Shown here: one piece after another, positions 34,369 through 38,777 of the stretch | How the letters are laid out: the number at the start of each line of letters is the position of its first letter | Position numbering within the stretch: the stretch's first letter is position 1 | DNA from: Chloroflexota bacterium | GTDB lineage: Bacteria > Chloroflexota > Dehalococcoidia > Lucifugimonadales > Lucifugimonadaceae | Assembly: GCA_024275195.1 (NCBI GenBank) | Contig: JAJRZP010000035.1 | Span: 1-38,777 of the forward strand | Direction of reading: 5' to 3' | Length of the DNA stretch: 38,777 nucleotides | Position numbers and translations under genes: made by a program | Notes under the pieces: generated by a model | The model's database searches: none | The model's input: the letters and a program-made list of their open reading frames with translations, nothing else | Told to the model about the DNA's origin: nothing

Positions 34369-34785
34369 ATGCTGCAGCCGAAACGAACAAAATATAGAAA
34401 AGAACACCGCGGACGGATGAATGGCATTCGGACCAAGGGATCGACGATGGTCTATGGTGATTTTGGCCTGAAGGCTGAGGGTCCCGGGTGGGTTACTGCC
34501 CGTGAGATTGAAGCAGCCCGACGTGCGATCACGGGTTATGTGAAACGTGGCGGCCAGCTATGGGTTCGATTGTTCCCTGCCAAGCCGGTTAGCTCACGAC
34601 CCGCCGAAACCCGCATGGGTGGCGGCAAGGGTGCGGTGGACCACTGGGTAGCCGTGGTAAGGCGTGGTCGCATGCTCTACGAAATTGCCGATGTCCCAGA
34701 GGATGCAGCGCGTGAGGCTCTTCGCCGAGCGGCTCACAAGCTAAGTATTCCTACTCGGATCGTAGCCCGGAGTGACGAATTTTAA
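34369..34785 (+). CDS. rplP: 50S ribosomal protein L16
   Basis: L16 helps position A-site tRNA. The 138-residue protein starts [19 protein letters not shown] and has the conserved [37 protein letters not shown] and the usual C-terminus with the LSIPTRIV strand. It begins 2 bp after rpsC. Confidence 0.98.
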   Translation: MLQPKRTKYRKEHRGRMNGIRTKGSTMVYGDFGLKAEGPGWVTAREIEAARRAITGYVKRGGQLWVRLFPAKPVSSRPAETRMGGGKGAVDHWVAVVRRGRMLYEIADVPEDAAREALRRAAHKLSIPTRIVARSDEF

Positions 34786-34841
34786 GGTTGCCCGATATCT
34801 GCCCACATTGTGTGGCTGAATCAGGCAGGAACTGACAAAAG

Positions 34842-35078
34842 ATGCGTATTAGCGATGTAAGAGAACTGAATGACACCGAACTCACGAAAGAGCTCAGTGA
34901 TCAGGGGCGCGCCATGATGAACCTCAGGTTCCGGAAGGCGACCAGACAGTTGACGAATACAAATGAACTCAGGAATACCCGGAAGACAATAGCGCGCATC
35001 AAAACCGTGATCCGAGAACGCGCGATCACCGCAAACTTGGAAGCCGAACAGGCTACCGCAACGGTAGAAGGAGAATAG
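34842..35078 (+). CDS. rpmC: 50S ribosomal protein L29
   Basis: L29 lies at the exit tunnel near L23. The 78-residue protein shows the family pattern: MRISDVRELNDTELTKELSD, LMNLRFRKATRQLTN-like helix (here MMNLRFRKATRQLTN) and NTRKTIARIKTVIRERA. It has a slightly acidic tail of about ten residues (ANLEAEQATATVEGE). The 56-bp gap after rplP is one of the larger gaps in the cluster. rpsQ starts immediately after the stop. Confidence 0.95.
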   Translation: MRISDVRELNDTELTKELSDQGRAMMNLRFRKATRQLTNTNELRNTRKTIARIKTVIRERAITANLEAEQATATVEGE

Positions 35079-35079
35079 G

Positions 35080-35403
35080 TTGGCGCGCAAACAGCGGACC
35101 GGCACTGTTCTGAAAGACAAGAACGACAAGAGCGTCGTGGTTGGCGTCTCTTGGTTGCAGCGTGACCGAATTTACAAGAAGGCTCGCCGAAAACTGACGA
35201 AGTTTGTTGTTCATGACGAACAGAACTCGGCGACAGTTGGCGACCGTGTTTTGATTGAAGAAGGTCGCCCGATTTCGAAAACCAAGCGATGGCGGCTGGT
35301 TAGCATCCTCGACAAGGTCGATGTTGCCGAAGTCCAGCCTTCAGACATTGTGAGCGAAGCTGACCTGACTGGTGCAGATAACTCTGAAGAGCCAGGGGAC
35401 TAG
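35080..35403 (+). CDS. rpsQ: 30S ribosomal protein S17 with acidic C-terminal tail
   Basis: S17 binds the 5' domain of 16S rRNA. The core, [21 protein letters not shown] through [24 protein letters not shown], is complete by about residue 80. The protein runs on to 107 residues with an acidic end rich in Asp and Glu ([15 protein letters not shown]). The start is TTG, placed 6 bases after AAGGAG, a strong Shine-Dalgarno, and the N-terminus agrees with the family. Confidence 0.96.
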   Translation: MARKQRTGTVLKDKNDKSVVVGVSWLQRDRIYKKARRKLTKFVVHDEQNSATVGDRVLIEEGRPISKTKRWRLVSILDKVDVAEVQPSDIVSEADLTGADNSEEPGD

Positions 35404-35405
35404 AG

Positions 35406-35774
35406 ATGATTCAGCGAGAGACACGGCTTAAGGTCGCCGACAATTCTGGCGCACGTGAGGTGCTTTGCATCAACATCGTCGGTGGAAGTGCGCGTCGTTA
35501 TGCCAGTCTGGGTGACGTGATCACCTGCACGGTAAAAGACGCTCAGCCGGGGGGCACAGTCAAAATGCACCAGGTTGTCAAGGCTGTTGTGGTCAGAACT
35601 TCGAAAGAGGTTCGAAGGTCCGATGGATCCTATATACGTTTTGATGACAACGCCTGCGTGATCATCGGTGACGATGAGAATCCGCGTGGCACTAGAATCT
35701 TTGGCCCGGTAGCGCGTGAACTGCGAAGCAAGCAGTTCATGCGCATCGTGTCGCTGGCACCGGAGGTTTTGTAA
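35406..35774 (+). CDS. rplN: 50S ribosomal protein L14
   Basis: L14 forms part of the intersubunit bridge and binds RsfS. The 122-residue protein starts [24 protein letters not shown] and ends [11 protein letters not shown], both family hallmarks, with [18 protein letters not shown] in the middle. Length is the standard 122. Confidence 0.98.
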   Translation: MIQRETRLKVADNSGAREVLCINIVGGSARRYASLGDVITCTVKDAQPGGTVKMHQVVKAVVVRTSKEVRRSDGSYIRFDDNACVIIGDDENPRGTRIFGPVARELRSKQFMRIVSLAPEVL

Positions 35775-35777
35775 GCA

Positions 35778-36092
35778 GTGAGTCAAACACGAATAAAGCG
35801 AGACGACGAAGTACTTGTCATCTCTGGCAAGGACAAGGGTAAGCGTGGCTCTGTGATCCGCGTCTACACTTCGGAGCAGCGTGTCATGGTTGAAGGCGTA
35901 AACATGGTTACTCGCCATATCAAGGCCCAACCCGGAGTTGCTCAGACCGGAATGGTTCAGGGTGAGGCTCCAATCTCACTTTCTAATGTAATGCTCATCG
36001 ATCAGGAAACCGGCACTGCCGGACGAACTGGTCAGAAGGTCCTGGAAGACGGGACGAAAGTTAGGGTGGTCAAGAGTGGCAAACGCTCCTGA
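35778..36092 (+). CDS. rplX: 50S ribosomal protein L24
   Basis: L24 is an assembly initiator near the tunnel exit. The 104-residue protein has the KOW motif (DDEVLVISGKDKGKRGSVIRV) and GVNMVTRHIKAQPG. The start is GTG. The last 17 bp overlap the start of rplE, in a different frame. Confidence 0.96.
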   Translation: MSQTRIKRDDEVLVISGKDKGKRGSVIRVYTSEQRVMVEGVNMVTRHIKAQPGVAQTGMVQGEAPISLSNVMLIDQETGTAGRTGQKVLEDGTKVRVVKSGKRS

Positions 36093-36879
36093 CAGTAACA
36101 AAGAAGAAAAAGTAGTCGAGGCGAAGGCTTCTAAACCTGCTGCGAAGAAAGCTGCGGCTGCAAAGCCGAAGGCCAAGAAAGCAGCGGCAAAGAAACCTGC
36201 GGCAAAGAAGGCTGTAGCAAAGAAGGCTGTAACTACCAAGGCTGCAACCGAGTCTAAGCCGGTAGCTGAGAAGACGACCAAGGCTAAAGCTAAGAAATCG
36301 GCAGTTGTTGCCGATGTACCACGTATGAAGCAGCTATACCGCGATGAAGTGGTAGAGGTTCTCACACGCGAGTTCGGCTATACGAACCCGATGCAAGTTC
36401 CGCAGATTTCGAAGATAGTGTTGAACATCGGACTTGGCGAAGCTCTCGACAGCAATTCAGCAGTTGGTGCGGCAGTAGGCGATCTCCAGAAGATCACCGG
36501 CCAGCGACCGACCGAGAACCGGGCAAGGGTATCGATTGCGAACTTCAAGCTCCGAGAAGGCTCGGTTATTGGAACCTCGGTTACGTTGCGGGGAGCCCGA
36601 ATGTGGCAGTTTTACGATCGGTTCGTGAATATCACGCTGCCACGTGTTCGTGACTTCCGCGGCATTAGCCGAACTGCGTTTGATGGCCGCGGGAACTACT
36701 CTCTCGGAATGCGCGATCAGTCGACGTTCCCTGAGATTGACTACAATGAGATCGATCGTATGCGCGGCATGCAACTGACATTTGTCACCACCGCCCGCAC
36801 TGATGAAGAGGGGCGTCGTCTCCTCGAACTACTTGGCATGCCGTTTGCGCGTGTCGATGAGCCCATTGGGGCACTCTAA
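36076..36879 (+). CDS. rplE: 50S ribosomal protein L5 with 83-residue Lys/Ala-rich N-terminal extension
   Basis: Residues 84-267 are a complete L5 (MKQLYRDEVVEVLTREFGYTN, QISKIVLNIGLGEA, FDGRGNYSLGMRDQSTFPEI), which binds 5S rRNA in the central protuberance. Residues 1-83 are an extension dominated by Lys and Ala in AAKK, PAAKK and AVAKK repeats, resembling histone H1 tails. The GTG at 36076 is chosen because the open frame starts inside rplX and tight packing is the rule here. The alternative ATG at 36325 has no Shine-Dalgarno and would leave a 232-bp gap in an operon where most genes touch. The extension is probably disordered and basic. Confidence 0.94.
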   Translation: MANAPDSNKEEKVVEAKASKPAAKKAAAAKPKAKKAAAKKPAAKKAVAKKAVTTKAATESKPVAEKTTKAKAKKSAVVADVPRMKQLYRDEVVEVLTREFGYTNPMQVPQISKIVLNIGLGEALDSNSAVGAAVGDLQKITGQRPTENRARVSIANFKLREGSVIGTSVTLRGARMWQFYDRFVNITLPRVRDFRGISRTAFDGRGNYSLGMRDQSTFPEIDYNEIDRMRGMQLTFVTTARTDEEGRRLLELLGMPFARVDEPIGAL

Positions 36880-36898
36880 CCACCCGGAGATATATGTA

Positions 36899-37204
36899 TT
36901 GGCTAAGAAGTCGATGATCGAAAGAGAAAAGCGTCGCCAGAGACTGGTCGACGCCAAAGCCGAGATTCGAAAGGATCTTCGGAAGATATCGGTCGACATT
37001 CATCGATCCGCAGAAGATCGGTTCGCAGCACGTCAGGAACTGGCGAAACTGCCTCGCAATTCGGCGGCAGTTCGCTTGCGAAACCGGTGTGCCGTGACGG
37101 GCCGACCCCGCGGATACATGCGTTTCTTTGGCCTTTCACGAATCACGTTCCGCGAGCTTGCACTGAAGGGCGAACTGCCTGGAATCCGCAAGGGAAGCCT
37201 GTAA
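36899..37204 (+). CDS. rpsN: 30S ribosomal protein S14, long zinc-independent form
   Basis: From the TTG at 36899 the protein is 101 residues: MAKKSMIEREKRRQRLV at the start, LAKLPRNSAAVRLRNRCAVTGRPRGYMRFFGLSRITFREL at the end, colinear with E. coli S14. The zinc-binding CxxC pairs of the short form are absent and only NRCxxTGRP remains, so this is the C-minus type. CGGAGA precedes the TTG as the ribosome binding site. The frame is open further upstream to 36782, but that part lies inside rplE and shows no S14 similarity. Confidence 0.95.
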   Translation: MAKKSMIEREKRRQRLVDAKAEIRKDLRKISVDIHRSAEDRFAARQELAKLPRNSAAVRLRNRCAVTGRPRGYMRFFGLSRITFRELALKGELPGIRKGSL

Positions 37205-37235
37205 TAGCCGCTAACAACTGATAGAATCGATTAAG

Positions 37236-37637
37236 GTGCCAGTAACAGATCCCATAGCCGACATGCTTACCCGAATCCGCAACGCGGTTCAGGTTCGACA
37301 TGAATCACTTGAAGTCCCAGCTTCGCGAATGAAATCTTCTTTGTTGAAGCTCATCGCGGAAGAGGGCTTCATCTCAAGCTTCGCGGCGAGCGACGAAGAG
37401 TCAGCCGAGAAGAAGATCGAAATTCAACTCCGCTACTACGAAGATAAAACTCCTGTAATTCAGGGGCTAAAACGCGTGAGCAAGCCCGGACTGCGGGTTT
37501 ATGTAGGAAAGAACGAGGTACCACGGTACTTCGGAGGTCTTGGTGTGGCATTCATGTCAACTTCCAAGGGTGTTATGACGGGCCAGCAGGCGCGTCGTCA
37601 GGGCGTCGGTGGAGAACTGCTCTTCTACATCTGGTAG
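37236..37637 (+). CDS. rpsH: 30S ribosomal protein S8
   Basis: S8 binds the central domain of 16S rRNA. The 133-residue protein starts MPVTDPIADMLTRIRNAVQVRHESLEVPASRMK and ends with the conserved STSKGVMTGQQARRQGVGGELLFYIW. The start is GTG. It lies 31 bp after rpsN and 57 bp before rplF. Confidence 0.98.
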   Translation: MPVTDPIADMLTRIRNAVQVRHESLEVPASRMKSSLLKLIAEEGFISSFAASDEESAEKKIEIQLRYYEDKTPVIQGLKRVSKPGLRVYVGKNEVPRYFGGLGVAFMSTSKGVMTGQQARRQGVGGELLFYIW

Positions 37638-37694
37638 AGCAGTCAAGTGGCGTATTAGTAACCGTACAAACGAAATTGCGAGAGAAAATCTAAA

Positions 37695-38243
37695 GTGTCT
37701 CGAATAGGTAAAGCCCCAATAACCGTGCCAGATGGCATCGATGTGAGCATCGATGGCACTACAGTCACGGTTAAAGGCAAGGTGGGCCAGCTAACCCGAA
37801 CCCTCCCGGCTACGATGAAAATTGATCTGACCGACGGAGTCATCACGGTCGCACGCCCGAACGATAACCCTGATCAACGAGCGCTTCACGGTCTGACCCG
37901 AAGCCTGTTGAATAACATGGTGATCGGCTGTGCAGATGGCTTTTCGAAGCGACTCGAGTTGATCGGGACCGGTTACCGGGTGCAACAGAAGGGCAAGGCG
38001 CTTGAAGTCAACGTTGGCTACTCGCACTCGATTCAGGTCGAGCCGATCGGCGACAACACTCTTACCGCCGATGGTCAGACGTTCATCAATATCGCCGGCC
38101 CGAGCAAAGAAGACGTAGGCGAGCAGGCTGCTCGAATACGCAAGGTTCGAAAGCCCAACCCGTACACGGGCAAGGGCATCAAATATTCTGATGAAGTCAT
38201 CCGACGTAAGGCTGGTAAGACGGCTGTTGGATCTGGTGCGTAA
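37695..38243 (+). CDS. rplF: 50S ribosomal protein L6
   Basis: L6 lies near the GTPase-associated centre. The 182-residue protein opens [18 protein letters not shown] and has the duplicated L6 fold, ending with the signature [24 protein letters not shown]. The start is GTG. rplR starts 2 bp after the stop. Confidence 0.98.
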   Translation: MSRIGKAPITVPDGIDVSIDGTTVTVKGKVGQLTRTLPATMKIDLTDGVITVARPNDNPDQRALHGLTRSLLNNMVIGCADGFSKRLELIGTGYRVQQKGKALEVNVGYSHSIQVEPIGDNTLTADGQTFINIAGPSKEDVGEQAARIRKVRKPNPYTGKGIKYSDEVIRRKAGKTAVGSGA

Positions 38244-38245
38244 AT

Positions 38246-38599
38246 ATGGGTAGCAGAAAATTCGATTCTCGAAAACGGTGGGTCAGGCACAGGCGTGTTC
38301 GCAAGAACGTGCGGGGTATTGCTGATCGACCACGGCTCGCTGTTTTCCGAAGCAGCAACCACATCTATGCACAGGTCATTGACGACGATCAAGGCCACAC
38401 GTTGGCCGCGGCGACGTCGCTCGATATCAAGCTGGATGATAAAAAGGTTGATATCGCTAAAGCTGTCGGCGAAGCAGTGGCGAAGAAGGCACTCGCGGCA
38501 GGAGTCACCAAGGTTGTGTTTGACCGAGGTGGGTATAAATATCACGGTCGGGTCAAGGCGTTAGCCGATGGAGCCCGCTCAGAAGGACTTAGCTTCTAA
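38246..38599 (+). CDS. rplR: 50S ribosomal protein L18
   Basis: L18 binds 5S rRNA with L5 in the central protuberance. The 117-residue protein has [72 protein letters not shown] and an EGLSF ending. The stop TAA abuts the ATG of the next gene. Confidence 0.98.
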   Translation: MGSRKFDSRKRWVRHRRVRKNVRGIADRPRLAVFRSSNHIYAQVIDDDQGHTLAAATSLDIKLDDKKVDIAKAVGEAVAKKALAAGVTKVVFDRGGYKYHGRVKALADGARSEGLSF

Positions 38600-38777
38600 A
38601 TGACGACGTCTCAGAACGATACGCGCGGCGGTGGCCCTCGCGGGGGCGGTAACGCTGGTGGTCGCGGGCCAGGCGGCGGCGGACGCGGACCCGGTGGCGG
38701 GCGCGGACAGGGCGGCGGTCGCGGTCCCGGTGGTCCCGGTGGCCGTGGTCAGGGTGGCGGACGTGGTCCCGGTGGAG
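38600..38777 (+). CDS. rpsE: Start of a protein with Gly/Arg-repeat N-terminus, probably 30S ribosomal protein S5 (cut by window end)
   Basis: The ATG at 38600 abuts the rplR stop. The 59 residues in the window begin MTTSQNDTR and then consist almost only of Gly, Arg, Pro and Gln in repeats of RGPGG and RGQGG. No S5 core is visible because the window ends. The identity rests on conserved gene order: rpsE follows rplR in spc operons. Another protein cannot be excluded. The GC content is much higher than in neighbouring genes because of the Gly and Arg codons, and the repeat is visible in the DNA. Confidence 0.65.
   Translation, partial: MTTSQNDTRGGGPRGGGNAGGRGPGGGGRGPGGGRGQGGGRGPGGPGGRGQGGGRGPGG

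Noticed and set aside
1-38777. tRNA, rRNA, CRISPR, insertion sequence, phage or secretion genes
   Set aside because: I examined the intergenic gaps for cloverleaf patterns, repeats and transposase motifs and saw none. A covariance-model scan would be the decisive test.

Overview
The window is a continuous piece of bacterial chromosome with no mobile element, CRISPR array, rRNA or tRNA that I can find. It carries 21 ribosomal protein genes (two of the ribosomal calls rest partly on order), EF-G, purine, NAD and nitrogen-assimilation genes. The best taxonomic guess is a Chloroflexota member of the Dehalococcoidia/SAR202 kind. The reasons are fusA running directly into rpsJ without tuf, a NarI/HdrD-like membrane Fe-S oxidoreductase, a phosphoribosyl-transferring UbiA-family enzyme, and frequent TTG and GTG starts. 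This is an inference from gene content and not a phylogenetic placement.

Region 1 (1-2372, minus strand): a membrane Fe-S oxidoreductase that runs off the left edge, and a decaprenyl-phosphate phosphoribosyltransferase-like enzyme whose promoter predicts a leaderless or near-leaderless mRNA. Region 2 (2441-9487, plus strand): tlyA, then purF-purM-purH of purine synthesis, a polyprenyl-phosphate-type GT2 glycosyltransferase, and a nicotinate phosphoribosyltransferase. The purF promoter has a perfect 14-bp palindrome over its -10 element. Region 3 (9493-16260, minus strand): tilS, a DUF21/CBS/CorC membrane protein, recA with a likely LexA operator, a LysR regulator with a 25-bp palindrome upstream, and an HtrA-type lipoprotein protease followed by a strong hairpin terminator.

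Region 4 (16413-26712, minus strand) is a nitrogen block: an orphan OmpR-family regulator without a phosphoacceptor Asp, then glnA, gltB, gltD and glutamine-dependent nadE. GS makes glutamine, GOGAT turns it into glutamate, and NadE spends glutamine on NAD; the regulator resembles GlnR in architecture and position. Region 5 (27013 to the right edge, plus strand) is a merged str-S10-spc ribosomal cluster: rpsL, rpsG, fusA, rpsJ, rplC, rplD, rplW, rplB, rpsS, rplV, rpsC, rplP, rpmC, rpsQ, rplN, rplX, rplE, rpsN, rpsH, rplF, rplR and the start of rpsE.

The least ordinary feature is that three ribosomal proteins in this cluster carry long low-complexity, probably disordered tails of different kinds: a Gly/Ser-rich C-terminus on S3, an 83-residue Lys/Ala histone-like N-terminus on L5, and a Gly/Arg/Pro-repeat N-terminus on S5. 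I found no defence, secretion or biosynthetic system that would count as a wholly new machine. The most testable novelties are these tails, the GlnR-like regulator beside GS/GOGAT, and several palindromic operator candidates.
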